Positions 18,674 through 30,046 of a DNA stretch of 64,000 nt are shown piece by piece. Under the pieces are notes generated by a model. The model was not told where the DNA came from. It did not search any database and was given only the letters and a program-made list of their open reading frames with translations. Each line of letters opens with the position of its first letter. Position 1 is the stretch's first letter. The position numbers were made by a program, and so were the translations under genes. Origin of the DNA: VRUE01 sp963728365 (GTDB taxonomy: Bacteria; Actinomycetota; Thermoleophilia; Solirubrobacterales; 70-9); assembly GCA_963728365.1 (NCBI GenBank), contig CAVSJI010000001.1:868001-932000 (forward strand), written 5' to 3'.

Positions 18674-20113
18674 ATGAACTTCATCGAGGAAGTCCTGGAG
18701 CGATCCCCGGCGTCCCGACTGGGGATTGCCGCGATCGACGCCGAGGGCAATCGCCGCGACTGGCACTTTGGCGAACTGATCGCCTGCTCGGCGGGGCTCT
18801 CGGGGGCGTTCGCGGCGCGGGGAGTCAAGCGCGGCGACGTCGTTATGACGCTCGTCGGGAACCGGGTCGAGTGGGTGCTTTCGCTGCTCGCATGCTGGCG
18901 GATGGGGGCGGTGGCGCTGCCCTGCAGCACGCAGTTGAGGCGGCACGACCTGGAGCTGCGGGTCGCGGCCGCCGACCCAAGGCTCTGCGTCGGGGAAGAC
19001 AACCTGCTGGCGGAGCTTCCCGGTGGGGTTGAGACGATGACGTTGGGGGAGGTCGCGGAGGTCCTCGACGAGGACCGGCCGCAGGAGACTCCCGCCGCGG
19101 TCGAGGCAATGGACGGCGAGGATCCGGCGTTGATCGTCTTCACCTCCGGGACCACCGGCGAGCCGCGGGGGGTTGTCCATGCCTATCGGTACCTGCTGGG
19201 GCAGCGGGTTCAGGCGGAGCACTGGCTTGGGTCGCGCGAGGGGCAGCTGGTTTGGTGCACTACCGCCACCGGGTGGGCGAAGTCGGCGCGCAACGTCTTC
19301 ATCGCGCCCTGGCTGACCGGGGCCGCCGCCGTGATCCACGCCGGGCGCTTCGACCCGGGCGAGCGGCTCGACCTGATCGAGGCGCTGGGGGTCGACGTGC
19401 TCTGTCAGGCGCCCACCGAGTACCGGATGCTGGCCAAGCGCACCGCTCTGCGACCGCTCCCCTCCCTGCGGCGCATGGTCTCCGCCGGCGAGGCGCTGGA
19501 GGCCGGGACGATCACCGCCTTCCGCGAGACGACTGGCCTCGAGCCTGCCGACGGCTACGGCCAGACCGAGACCGGGCACATCAGCGGCAACCTCGCCGGC
19601 GAGCAGGTGCGGCCGGGGTCGATGGGAAGGCCGCTGCCGGGCTTCGAGACGCGCATCGCCGAGGGCGAGCTGCAGCTGCGGGTCGCCTCCTGCCCCACCT
19701 TCTTCTCGCGCTACCTCGACGGCGGGCGCTTCGAGGGCGAGTGGTGGCCGACGGGGGACCTGGTCCGCGAAGACGCGGACGGCTGGCTCTACTTCGAGGG
19801 GCGCGACGACGACATCATCCTCTCCTCCGGCTACCGGATCGGCCCCTTCGAGGTCGAGTCGGCGCTGCTCTCCCACCCGGCCGTCGCCGAGGCCGCCGCG
19901 GTCGCCGCGCCGGACCCCGAGCGCGGCGCCGTGGTGCGAGCGATCGTCGTCCCCCGCGAGCGCCAGCCAAGCGAGGAGCTGGCCCGCGAGCTGCAGGAGC
20001 ACTGCAAGCGCCAGACCGCGCCCTACAAGTTCCCGCGGATCGTCGAGTTCGCCGACGAGCTGCCGAAGACGAGCACCGGCAAGCTCAAGCGGGCCGAGCT
20101 GCGCGGCGCCTAG
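18674..20113 (+). CDS. acyl-CoA synthetase / AMP-dependent ligase
   Basis: 479 residues of the ANL superfamily. The P-loop-like motif is IVFTSGTTGEPRG, the adenylate-binding motif DGYGQTETG, the hinge WPTGDL and EGRDDDIILSSGYRIGP, and the catalytic Lys in KTSTGKLKRAEL. It activates a carboxylic acid as acyl-AMP and transfers it to CoA. Substrate range cannot be read off; the short length and TATGWAKS segment resemble acetyl/medium-chain types. It probably feeds the nearby beta-oxidation-like operon. Its stop overlaps the convergent GGDEF-EAL gene by 4 bases. Confidence 0.87.
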   Translation: MNFIEEVLERSPASRLGIAAIDAEGNRRDWHFGELIACSAGLSGAFAARGVKRGDVVMTLVGNRVEWVLSLLACWRMGAVALPCSTQLRRHDLELRVAAADPRLCVGEDNLLAELPGGVETMTLGEVAEVLDEDRPQETPAAVEAMDGEDPALIVFTSGTTGEPRGVVHAYRYLLGQRVQAEHWLGSREGQLVWCTTATGWAKSARNVFIAPWLTGAAAVIHAGRFDPGERLDLIEALGVDVLCQAPTEYRMLAKRTALRPLPSLRRMVSAGEALEAGTITAFRETTGLEPADGYGQTETGHISGNLAGEQVRPGSMGRPLPGFETRIAEGELQLRVASCPTFFSRYLDGGRFEGEWWPTGDLVREDADGWLYFEGRDDDIILSSGYRIGPFEVESALLSHPAVAEAAAVAAPDPERGAVVRAIVVPRERQPSEELARELQEHCKRQTAPYKFPRIVEFADELPKTSTGKLKRAELRGA

Positions 20114-21513
20114 AGCGCTTCGGCGACGTCGATCGGGCGGCCGAGGTGGTAGCCCTGGGCCATGTCGACGCCGTATTCGCGCAGCATCTGAATCGTCACG
20201 TCGTCCTGGACGTACTCGGCGATCGTCGTCTTGCCGAGGCCGCGGGCGACCTGGACGATCGCCTGCACGGTGAGCTGGTCGGCGTCGCTGTTGGGCATGT
20301 CGCGGACGAAGGAGCCGTCGATCTTGATCAGGTCGAAGGGGATGCTCTTCAAGTAGTGGAAGGGGCCGAAGCCGGCGCCGTAGTCGTCGATCGCCACCTG
20401 GCAGCCGAACTCGGTGAGCCGGTCGGCGAAGCCCGCCGCGGCTTCGTAGTCGTGATCGCGGGCCGTCTCGGTGATCTCGAAGGTGCAGTGCTTCGGATCG
20501 GCATCGCCCTCGTCGAGGCGCCGCTCGATGAATTCGAGCACCGAGAGGTCGGCGACCGAGGCGCCGGAGACGTTGACGTGCAGGGAGACCGGCTCGCCCG
20601 CCTTCTCGCGCGCGGCGAGCAGCTCCAGAGCCCGGACGACCACCCAGCGGTCGAGCTCCTGGACCATGCCGGAGCGCTCCGCCGCCTCGATGAACGATGC
20701 CGCGGGCAGCAACTCGCCGTCCTCGCTGGTCATCCGCAGCAGCAGCTCGTAGCGGTCCACCCCGCCGGAGGCGAGGTCGTGGATCGGCTGGGTGTGGAGG
20801 CGCAGCCGGTCGTGGGTCAGGGCATCGCGGACGCGGGCGCTGGTCGTCTGGCGGCGGCGCTGCTGTCGTTTCGGCTCCTCGGGGTCCTGGAAGAGGGCAA
20901 TCTGGTTGCGGCCCTCCTCCTTGGCCCTATACATCGCCTGATCGGCGGCGAGCAGCACCGCCTCGGCGCCGACTCCGCGCTCACCGCCGAACATCGTGAT
21001 CCCGACGCTGATCGTCGCGCTGCCGTCCTCGGGCTGCGGCACGGCGCTCTCGGCCACCTGCGAGCGCAGGTCCTCGCCCAGCTGCAGGGCGCCGGCCGTG
21101 TCGGTCTGCGGCATCAACACGGCGAACTCATCGCCCGAGAGGCGGGCGACGATGTCGGTGGTCCGCACCCGTTCGCGCATGATCCCGGCGACCCGGCGGA
21201 TCAACTGGTCGCCGGCGTGGTGGCCGAGCGAGTCGTTGACGGTCTTCAGCCCATCGATGTCGATGATCATCACTGCGCCCTGGCCGCCGTAGCGGGCGCT
21301 GAAGGAGACGTACTGATCGAGCTCGGAGCGGAAGCGGCGCCGATCGAGCAGACCGGTGAGCGCGTCGTGGTCGGCGATGTAACGCAGCTGGGCCTCGGTC
21401 TTCTCGGCCCTGGAGAGCGCTTCCTGGACGACGCGACGGTCATCCGGCGCCAGCTTGGCGAGCACCGACTCGATCGCCGGTTCGCTCTGCTTGGGAGGCT
21501 GGTCGCTCGGCAC
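20110..21513 (-). CDS. GGDEF-EAL cyclic di-GMP signalling protein
   Basis: 467 residues, no membrane helix, so cytoplasmic. The GGDEF domain (about residues 40-200) has DHDALTGLLDRRRF and RLSGDEFAVL, where the first Gly is Ser; SGDEF proteins are often still active. The EAL domain (about 225-460) has YELLLRM in place of EALLR, HVNVSGASV, FEITET, AIDDYGAGFGPF and LIKIDGSFV. It may make c-di-GMP, degrade it, or act as a receptor. No obvious N-terminal sensor apart from a short helical segment. Confidence 0.9.
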   Translation of the reverse strand: MPSDQPPKQSEPAIESVLAKLAPDDRRVVQEALSRAEKTEAQLRYIADHDALTGLLDRRRFRSELDQYVSFSARYGGQGAVMIIDIDGLKTVNDSLGHHAGDQLIRRVAGIMRERVRTTDIVARLSGDEFAVLMPQTDTAGALQLGEDLRSQVAESAVPQPEDGSATISVGITMFGGERGVGAEAVLLAADQAMYRAKEEGRNQIALFQDPEEPKRQQRRRQTTSARVRDALTHDRLRLHTQPIHDLASGGVDRYELLLRMTSEDGELLPAASFIEAAERSGMVQELDRWVVVRALELLAAREKAGEPVSLHVNVSGASVADLSVLEFIERRLDEGDADPKHCTFEITETARDHDYEAAAGFADRLTEFGCQVAIDDYGAGFGPFHYLKSIPFDLIKIDGSFVRDMPNSDADQLTVQAIVQVARGLGKTTIAEYVQDDVTIQMLREYGVDMAQGYHLGRPIDVAEAL

Positions 21514-21643
21514 CCACTGAAGTTAGAGCTTTTCGAGGCGGGTCGAATCGGCCCTCACGCATGGGGCCGTCGAATCGGTACGAATTTCAGCTACCGATCA
21601 GTGCGAAAAGTTGGCTCAATTGGAGCGTGGGTAGTGTGACCCC

Positions 21644-23664
<2,021 letters not shown>

Positions 23665-23665
<1 letters not shown>

Positions 23666-26115
23666 TGGGTCGCTCCCTGCTCACGCTCGCCGCCGGTCGC
23701 CGCGCGAAGTGGGTCGTCTTCGCGATCTGGTTCGTCGCGATCTTCGCCGCCGCCGGGCCGGCCAACCTGCCCGGCAAGTTCGAAGACGCCGAAAGCAACG
23801 AGGCGACCTCCTACCTCCCCGGCGACGCCGAATCGACCGCCGCCCTGGAAGCAACCGACTCGCTGCAGGACGGCGAACTCGCACCCGCTGTGGTGATCTT
23901 CCGGCGCGAGTCGGGACTGACCGCCGCCGACCGCCGGACGATCGTCGAGGACGTCGGCCAGATGACCGAAAAGCGCTTCCCCGGCGTGATCGCCGACGGC
24001 GCCACGGCCGCCTCCGGCGGCAAGCGGGACGACAGCAAGGGCTTGGCCCCGACGCCGCGCGACTTGCCCGCCGGCTGCGCGGCAGCCGGCCCGGTCCCCG
24101 GCCAGCCGAGCGGCTATGAGCCGTTCGTCGGGCCGATCTGCTCGCCGGACGGCAGGGCGGCGATCGTCACCGCCTACATCAACGCCGAAGGCGAGGGCGA
24201 ACGGATCGTCGACCCGGTCAAGTACTGGCGTGACCAGGTCGAGAGCGAAGCGGGCGGCCTGGAAGTGAAGATCACCGGCGGCGCCGGCTTCTCCGCCGAC
24301 GCGATCGAAGTCTTCGAAGGCATCAACGGCACCCTGCTGCTGGCCGCGGTCAGCCTCGTGATCTTCCTGCTGATCGTCATCTACCGCTCGCCGATGTTCT
24401 TCCTCATCCCGCTGGTCTCGGTGCTCTTCGCCGAGACGCTCTCGCGATCGCTCGGCTACGGGCTGACCGAGCTCGGCGTCACGGTCAACGGCCAGTCGAG
24501 CTCGATCATGTCCGTGCTGGTGCTCGGCGCCGGCACCGACTACGCGCTGCTGCTCGTCTCGCGCTACCGCGAGGAGCTGCACCACACGGTCGACAAGCAT
24601 GAGGCGATGCGCACCGCGCTGCTCTCCGCCGGGCCGGCGATCTTCGCCTCGGCGCTGACCGTGATCGCGGCGCTCTTCTGCCTCGTGCTGGCCAAGGTCA
24701 ACGGCACCGCCGGCCTCGGTCCGATCGCGGCGATGGGCATCGCCTGCGCGGCTCTCTCGATGCTCACCCTGCTGCCCGCGCTGCTGACGATCTTCGGCCG
24801 CCGCGCCTTCTGGCCCTTCGTTCCGCACACGCCGGAGACCGCCCCGGCGCCGGAGGGCGTCTCCGAGCGGGCCCGGGCGCGAATCGTCGAGGGCGGCGCC
24901 CTCGGGGCGATCGTCCGCGTCGTGCTCGCCTGCCTCGCGGTCGTCGTCCTGCTGCCGCTGGTGCTGCTCAACTGGATCCTGCGCACACTCAGCCTGCGCC
25001 GAGTCCCCTCGCTGATCGTCGGCCCGCTCGACCGCGCCGTCTTCAGGCCCTACGAGATTCGCCGCCACCGGCTCGAGCACGCCGCCGACGCCACACACGG
25101 CTTCTGGGCGCGGGTCGGCCGGCGCGTCTCGGTCTCCCCGCGGCGCGTGATGGGCGGCTCGATCGCGCTGCTGCTCGTGCTCTGCGCCGGCTTTGCCTTC
25201 TTCTCCACCGACCTGACCAGCGAAGACACCTACCGCGACGAAGTCGAATCGGTCGAAGGCCAGAAGCTGCTCAACAAGAGCTTCGCCGCCGGGACCACGG
25301 CGCTGACCGACGTGATCGTGCCGCAGCGCTCCGAAGTGCCGCGCGTGCGCGCCGCGGTCGCCGCGGTCGACGGGGTCGAGGCGGTCTCCGAAGCGGTCGC
25401 CGTAGGCCCGCCGGGCACCCTCGTGCAGGCGACGCTCGAACCGAACCCCTACTCGACCGAGGCCTTCGAACTGGTCGAGCCGATCCGCGCGGCCGCCCAC
25501 GGGGCGTCGCCGGAAGCCCTGGTCGGCGGCCCGACCGCGGTCGAATTCGACGTCCGCGACGCGGCCGGACGCGACTCGCTGGTGATCCCGCCGATCATCC
25601 TGCTCGTCGTCTTCCTGATCCTCGTCGGGCTGCTGCGCGCCGTGATGGCGCCCCTCGTGCTGATCGGCACCGTCATCCTCAGCTTCCTCGCCGCGCTCGG
25701 CGTCGGCTACTTCTTCTTCGACGTCGTCTTCGGATTCCCCGGCTCGGACCCCTCGCTGCCGCTCTTCGCCTTCGTCTTCCTGGTCGCGCTCGGCGTCGAC
25801 TACAACATCTTCCTGATCGCCCGCGCCCGCGAGGAGACGATCAAACATGGCTCCCAGCAGGGCATCCTGCGCGCCCTCGCGGTCACCGGCGCGGTGATCA
25901 CCAGCGCCGGCATCGTCCTCGCCGGCACCTTCTCGGTGCTGGCGGTGCTGCCGCTCACCTTCCTCACCGAGCTCGGCTTCGTGGTCGCCTTCGGCGTGCT
26001 GCTCGACACCTTCCTGGTGCGCAGCATCCTCGTCCCCGCGATCGCCCTCTCGCTGGGCGACGGCTTCTGGTGGCCCTCGGCGCTCTCGCGCGGCGAGCGA
26101 GCCGCTACAAGATAG
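23665..26115 (+). CDS. MMPL/RND-family membrane transporter
   Basis: 816 residues in the classic MMPL layout: helix 1 (VVFAIWFVAIFAAAGPANL), a periplasmic loop with TSYLPGDAEST, a five-helix block including SIMSVLVLGAGTDYALLLVSRYREEL, a second large loop, and a second block with VALGVDYNIFLIARAREE. The GAGTDY and GVDYN segments carry the acidic proton-relay residues. It exports lipids or hydrophobic compounds using the proton gradient. The start is GTG at 23665. Its end overlaps the convergent glutamine synthetase gene by 11 bases. Confidence 0.9.
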
Positions 26116-27457
26116 GCAGGAACTGCTCGATCTCGTACGGGGTGACCTGCACCCGGTACTCATCCCACTCCTGGCGCTTGATCTCGACGAAGCGCCGGAA
26201 GGTGTGCTCGCCGAGCGTGCGCAGGACCAGCTCGGACTCCGCCGCGACCTCGATCGCCTCGCCGAGCGTCTCGGGCAGCTGCTCGATCCCCTGGTGGGAG
26301 AGCTCCTCCTGGGAGAGGTGGTAGAGGTTCTGCTCCATCGGCTCGGGCAACTCATAGCCCTTCTCGATCCCTTCCAGACCCGCCTGCAGCATCCCGGCGA
26401 AGCAGAGGTAGGGGTTGCAGGCCGGGTCGGGGCAGCGCAGCTCGGCCCGGGTGGCGCCCTCCTTGCCGGGGTGGTAGAGCGGCACGCGGATCAGCGCCGA
26501 GCGGTTGCGCCGCGACCAGGCGAGGTAGACCGGCGCCTCGTAGCCGGGCACAAGCCGCTTGTAGGAGTTGACCCACTGGGCGAAGAGCGGCGAGATCTCG
26601 CGCGCGTGCTTGAGCTGGCCGGCGATGAAGGCCTTCGCGGTCGGCGAGAGGTAGTACTGGTCCTCGGGGTCGAAGAAGGCGTTCTTGCCGTCTTTGGTCA
26701 GCGACTGGTGGACGTGCATCCCCGAGCCGTTCTCGCCGAAGAGCGGCTTGGGCATGAAGGTCGCGTGCCAGCCGTACTTCATCGCGTACTCCTTGACGAC
26801 GATCCGGTAGGTCATGCAGTCGTCGGCCATCGCCAGCGCGTTCTTGTAGCGCATGTCGACCTCGTGCTGGGAGGGGCCGACCTCGTGATGGGCGTACTCG
26901 ACGTGGATGCCCATTTTCTCGAGGGCGAGGATCGTCTCGCGGCGCACGTCGGAGCCGGCGTCGAGCGTCGTCAGGTCGAAGTAGCCGCCCTCGTCGAGGA
27001 CCTCCGGCACGCCGCTCTCGGGCTTGGCCGAGCGGAAGTAGAAGAACTCGAGCTCGGGGCCGATGTTGAAGGCGTCGAAGCCCATCTCCTCGGCGCGCTT
27101 CAGCGCCCGGCGCATGATCCAGCGCGGGTCGCCCTCGTACGGTTCGCCGCCGGGCACCTGGATGTCGCAGAACATGCGGGCGACGGCGTTCTCGCCCTCG
27201 GGGCGCCAGGGGACCACGGCGAAGGTCGAGGGGTCGGGCATCGCGATCATGTCGGACTCCTCGATCGGGTTGAAACCGGTGATCGAGGAACCGTCGAAGC
27301 CCATGCCGCCTTCGAAGGCGTCCTCGAGTTCGGCGGAGTTGATCGAGAAGCTCTTCAGCTGGCCAAGCACGTCGGTGAACCAGAGCCGCACGAAGCGCAC
27401 GTCGGCGTCCTTGACGATCTGGATGACGTCGGCGGCACTCTTCGGTTGGTCTGCCAT
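26105..27457 (-). CDS. glnA: glutamine synthetase, type I
   Basis: Makes glutamine from glutamate, ammonia and ATP. 450 residues, with GFDGSSITGF, the metal-binding EVGPSQHEVD, the ATP-binding MPKPLFGENGSGMHVHQSL and RNRSALIRVP. The length fits the GSI-alpha class without the 25-residue insertion, yet NLYHLSQEE sits where adenylylated enzymes have NLYDLPPEE, so a Tyr is present at that position. AGGAGGCAGGA lies upstream of the ATG. Possible control by the palindrome at 27560-27580 is inference. Confidence 0.93.
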   Translation of the reverse strand: MADQPKSAADVIQIVKDADVRFVRLWFTDVLGQLKSFSINSAELEDAFEGGMGFDGSSITGFNPIEESDMIAMPDPSTFAVVPWRPEGENAVARMFCDIQVPGGEPYEGDPRWIMRRALKRAEEMGFDAFNIGPELEFFYFRSAKPESGVPEVLDEGGYFDLTTLDAGSDVRRETILALEKMGIHVEYAHHEVGPSQHEVDMRYKNALAMADDCMTYRIVVKEYAMKYGWHATFMPKPLFGENGSGMHVHQSLTKDGKNAFFDPEDQYYLSPTAKAFIAGQLKHAREISPLFAQWVNSYKRLVPGYEAPVYLAWSRRNRSALIRVPLYHPGKEGATRAELRCPDPACNPYLCFAGMLQAGLEGIEKGYELPEPMEQNLYHLSQEELSHQGIEQLPETLGEAIEVAAESELVLRTLGEHTFRRFVEIKRQEWDEYRVQVTPYEIEQFLPIL

Positions 27458-27559
27458 TCCTGCCTCCTGGGCTCGTGGGCGAGTGGAGTCTGAACCAAAA
27501 GGACTAGCGGCAACGTATCGCGGGTACTAGCGGCTTGCAGGAGAGCGGGAAAGCCGGTA

Positions 27560-27580
27560 TAACTTACGAGACGTAAGTTA
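27560..27580. promoter_or_regulatory. TAACTTAC-N5-GTAAGTTA palindrome between glnA and the AhpD-like gene
   Basis: Perfect 8-bp arms around GAGAC, located about 100 bases from each of two divergent start codons. It lies in the only AT-rich part of the gap (27550-27620). It is probably an operator for one or both genes; the binding protein is not identifiable from sequence and the motif does not match the GlnR box. Confidence 0.6.
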
Positions 27581-27661
27581 GTGGCTAAAAGTAAAGTTAA
27601 GGCCACGTAAAGGCTCTGTAAAGCGGAATCCCCGCCCATTCGAGCCGGAGGCGGATGCAAC

Positions 27662-28228
27662 GTGACAGTTAAAACAGACGTGAGCAGGTTCCAGATCCAC
27701 GACGAGTTGACGGCCCCCGACGAGAGCGCGCCGCTGATCAAAACGATCCAGGCCACCGGCGGCGCAGTCACCAAGTTCGTCGGCGTGCTCGCCGGCGCCC
27801 CCGCCGTGCTGCGCGCCTACACCCGGATGCGCTCGGAGCTGCGCAGCGGCGTCCTACCGCGGCCCAGCCGCGAGCGGATCGCCCTGGCGGTCGCCGAGTA
27901 CCGCGAGGACAGCTACAGCATCGCCCAGCACGCGAAGTCGGCGCGCAGCGCCGGGCTCGGGCTGGACGAGGTCTCGCGGGCCCGCAGCTTCACCTCCAAC
28001 GACCCCAAGGAGGCGGCGCTGCTCGAGTACCTGCACAGCGCCCTCGAGAACAACGGCCACCCCCCTCTCCACCTGCACGAGGAGGCGCGGGAAATCGGCT
28101 GGAGCGACGAGGAGCTGCTGGAGGCGGTCGCCCACCTGGCGCTGAACGAGTTCCAGAGTCTGATCGCGGGAGCGGCCGAGCTCCCGAAAGACCAGAGCGG
28201 GCCGCGGGTACTTCCCTCGGTTGCGTAG
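27662..28228 (+). CDS. AhpD/carboxymuconolactone decarboxylase-like protein lacking the CxxC
   Basis: 188 residues, GTG start at 27662 with GGAGG upstream. The helical fold and the spacing around residues 80-92 (EYREDSYSIAQHA) match the AhpD-like alkylhydroperoxidase core, in which N-x-C-x-Y-C-x3-H is expected. Here both cysteines are replaced (Asp83, Ser86) while His90 is kept. It is therefore unlikely to be a thiol peroxidase; a structural, lyase or regulatory role is possible. Hairpin copy 2 begins 3 bases after the stop. Confidence 0.7.
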   Translation: MTVKTDVSRFQIHDELTAPDESAPLIKTIQATGGAVTKFVGVLAGAPAVLRAYTRMRSELRSGVLPRPSRERIALAVAEYREDSYSIAQHAKSARSAGLGLDEVSRARSFTSNDPKEAALLEYLHSALENNGHPPLHLHEEAREIGWSDEELLEAVAHLALNEFQSLIAGAAELPKDQSGPRVLPSVA

Positions 28229-28230
28229 GG

Positions 28231-28302
28231 GCGTCGGGGACCCCTCCCAAAAACGCTCGGCAGGAGCCTCGCTTGAGTGTTTTTGGGAGGGGTCCCCGAT
28301 GC
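28231..28302. terminator. bidirectional hairpin, conserved-core family copy 2
   Basis: 28231-28258 (GCGTCGGGGACCCCTCCCAA then AAACGCTC) pairs with 28275-28302 with only wobble-type exceptions. The tip is GGC-AGGA-GCC plus TCGCTT. It starts directly after the AhpD-like stop codon. The core matches copy 1 but the arms differ. Confidence 0.75.
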
Positions 28303-28418
28303 CCTTCTCAAGGACGGGAAGCTCCCGCACCCAGTCGGCGCGCGCGTCGCTCCGTCGCCAGTGGGTCTAGAGCTTGACGGTCCTACGCGTGGGCGTGGCC
28401 GCGGATTGAAAGCTTGAA

Positions 28419-28494
28419 GAGGGTCGGGGCACCCTCTCCAAAACACTCAAGCGAGCCTCCCGGCGAGCGTTTTGGAGAGGGTGCCCCGACCCTC
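28419..28494. terminator. bidirectional hairpin, conserved-core family copy 3 (inverted)
   Basis: 28419-28448 pairs with 28465-28494 (arm GAGGGTCGGGGCACCCTCTC, then CAAAACACTC). Read on the minus strand the tip is GCC-GGGA-GGC plus TCGCTT. The first three pairs are therefore GCC/GGC where copies 1 and 2 have GGC/GCC, a compensatory change. It lies just downstream of the minus-strand secreted-protein gene, so orientation follows the gene it terminates. Confidence 0.75.
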
Positions 28495-28505
28495 CCCCAC
28501 GCCCG

Positions 28506-29234
28506 TCAGTCCTCGACAACCGTGACCGTGTAGAGGAGGCGGGCGGTTGAGTAGCGGCAGCCGTAGGTGGCGCGCTTGTTGACCTTCTGCTGCGGCTCGC
28601 CTTGGCGGACGTCGGTTGAGTTGATGCACTTGCCGGGTTCGCGGCTTGCTCGCCAGGCGTTGCTTGAAGCCAGACCCTGGGCGAAGGCTGGGGCCCAGGT
28701 GGGGACCGTCAGGCCGATGATGTCGTTCTTTTCGACCTTGAGGGAGGCGCCGAAGCGGACCGTCTGGCCGAGGTAGGGGCTGAGCACGTGGATCGAGCCC
28801 TGGGCGCGCAGGTTGTAGCGGGGCGGGTTGGTTTCCGGGATGCGGCGGAGGATCGCCAGGCGGGCCTCGGGCGGCGTGCCGAAGAAGCCGTTGAAGAAGG
28901 AGCGCTGGCTGCTGGTCGGCTGCGAGAGGGTCAGCGTCCAGGACTTGATCTTGCCGTCGCGGCGCACGAGGAAGGGCAGCGAGCCCTGACTGGTGCTGAC
29001 CTGGAAGCCGGTGACGCTGCCGATCGCCTGACACGGAGACTCGGGGCAGGAGGGATCGGGCATCGTCGCCGTGTTGCCGAGAACCACCGTCGTGCGCGAG
29101 GTGGTCGCCGCCCCGGCGCCGGCCGCAAGCGGGACGAGCGCGAGGAGGCCGACCGCCAGCGCCAGCGCCACCGTCAGCCTGCTGCGAAGCCGACCGGACT
29201 CGGCGTTGACGACTGCGTGCGAAAACCTCGACAT
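28506..29234 (-). CDS. secreted protein of unknown function
   Basis: 242 residues from the ATG at 29234, chosen because GAGAGGAG lies 7-14 bases upstream; an earlier in-frame ATG at 29267 lacks one. The signal peptide is VALALAVGLLALVPLAAGAG. The mature protein has two Cys pairs (PSCPESPCQ and GKCIN ... YGCRY) and beta-rich sequence such as TTVVLGNTATMPDPS. I do not recognise the family. Its position near RlpA hints at an envelope role. Confidence 0.7.
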   Translation of the reverse strand: MSRFSHAVVNAESGRLRSRLTVALALAVGLLALVPLAAGAGAATTSRTTVVLGNTATMPDPSCPESPCQAIGSVTGFQVSTSQGSLPFLVRRDGKIKSWTLTLSQPTSSQRSFFNGFFGTPPEARLAILRRIPETNPPRYNLRAQGSIHVLSPYLGQTVRFGASLKVEKNDIIGLTVPTWAPAFAQGLASSNAWRASREPGKCINSTDVRQGEPQQKVNKRATYGCRYSTARLLYTVTVVED

Positions 29235-29313
29235 TCCCTTGCTCCTCTCGTCGACGAACCTGCCCATCCGGCCAGATTAGCCATCAGACCGGCAAATCCT
29301 GCTTGGCGGCGGG

Positions 29314-29829
29314 CTATCTGCGGTGGTGCTTCCGCGCGTACTGGACGGCGACCGCGTAACGCAGGTGGTCGACGCCGGGGAAGCCGAGCGCCAGCCGGGC
29401 GCCGTTGGTCAGATCGAACGAGTTGCCGGGGGAGTAAGGGCCGCGGTCGATCACCTTGGTGATCAGCTTACGGCCGTGGTAGGCGAGCTTGACCGTCGTG
29501 CCGCAGGGCAGCGTCTTGTGCGCGACGCCCACGATCCGCGAGGTCAGCGTCTCGCCGCATGCGGTGTGGTTGCCGTAGAGGCCGGGCCCGTACCAGGTGG
29601 CGCCAGCCGGCTTCATCGGCGCGAAGGCGAGGCCGGGCGCCGCGGCGGTCGTGCCATCGGAAGCCGAGGCGCCGCCGGTCCCGGCGCGGACGGGGGCGGC
29701 GCCCGTTGCCAGGGAGAAGATCGTGACGGCGAGGAAGGCCCAGCGCAGGCGCCGGCCGGAGCGCGTGCGGATCGCGCGCCCATGCCAAGAATCGCTTGTC
29801 CGCCCGCGGCGGTCTCTGCCTGCCTTCAT
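29314..29829 (-). CDS. RlpA-like double-psi beta-barrel protein
   Basis: 171 residues. N-terminal signal/anchor (AFLAVTIFSLATGAAPVRA), then a RlpA-like domain: GATWYGPGLYGNHTACGETL, VGVAHKTLPCGTTVKL, TKVIDRGPY and FDLTNGARLALGF. The catalytic-type Asp in VIDRGPY and the His in VAHKTLPCG match the lytic transglycosylase-like barrel of RlpA and resuscitation-type proteins. It probably acts on peptidoglycan outside the cell. A c-di-AMP riboswitch lies directly upstream on the same strand, as known for actinobacterial cell-wall hydrolase genes. Confidence 0.85.
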   Translation of the reverse strand: MKAGRDRRGRTSDSWHGRAIRTRSGRRLRWAFLAVTIFSLATGAAPVRAGTGGASASDGTTAAAPGLAFAPMKPAGATWYGPGLYGNHTACGETLTSRIVGVAHKTLPCGTTVKLAYHGRKLITKVIDRGPYSPGNSFDLTNGARLALGFPGVDHLRYAVAVQYARKHHRR

Positions 29830-29831
29830 AG

Positions 29832-29966
29832 CTCTTTACGACGCTTGCGGGGTTAGCTGACGGGCTCGCGCTGAAAGAGCTGCGCTACGCGGCAGATGCC
29901 TGCGATTCGCCCCAACTGTCTGGGTCCCCCGCTCTTCGTGGATATGTGGACGAAGATTCAGCGGAA
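29832..29966 (-). promoter_or_regulatory. ydaO/yuaA-type cyclic di-AMP riboswitch
   Basis: On the minus strand the leader of the RlpA gene contains CGCTGAATC, GGGGGACCCA, TTGGGGCGAATCGC and GCCCGTCAGCTAACCCCGCA in the order and spacing of the ydaO class, ending close to the ATG at 29829. This class senses c-di-AMP and in actinobacteria commonly controls cell-wall hydrolases, matching the gene here. Boundaries are approximate. Confidence 0.85.
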
Positions 29967-30014
29967 GTTGGCGGCACGTTAGCAAACGCTAAAACGGAAA
30001 GCCGTGCAGAAATA

Positions 30015-30042
30015 GGAGAGGCCCCCCGAGGGGGGCCTCTCC
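30015..30042 (-). terminator. terminator hairpin after rnpB
   Basis: GGAGAGGCCCCC pairs with its complement around CGAG, followed on the minus strand by TATTTCT. It lies 5 bases beyond the 3' end of the RNase P RNA. Confidence 0.75.
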
Positions 30043-30046
30043 GTCA

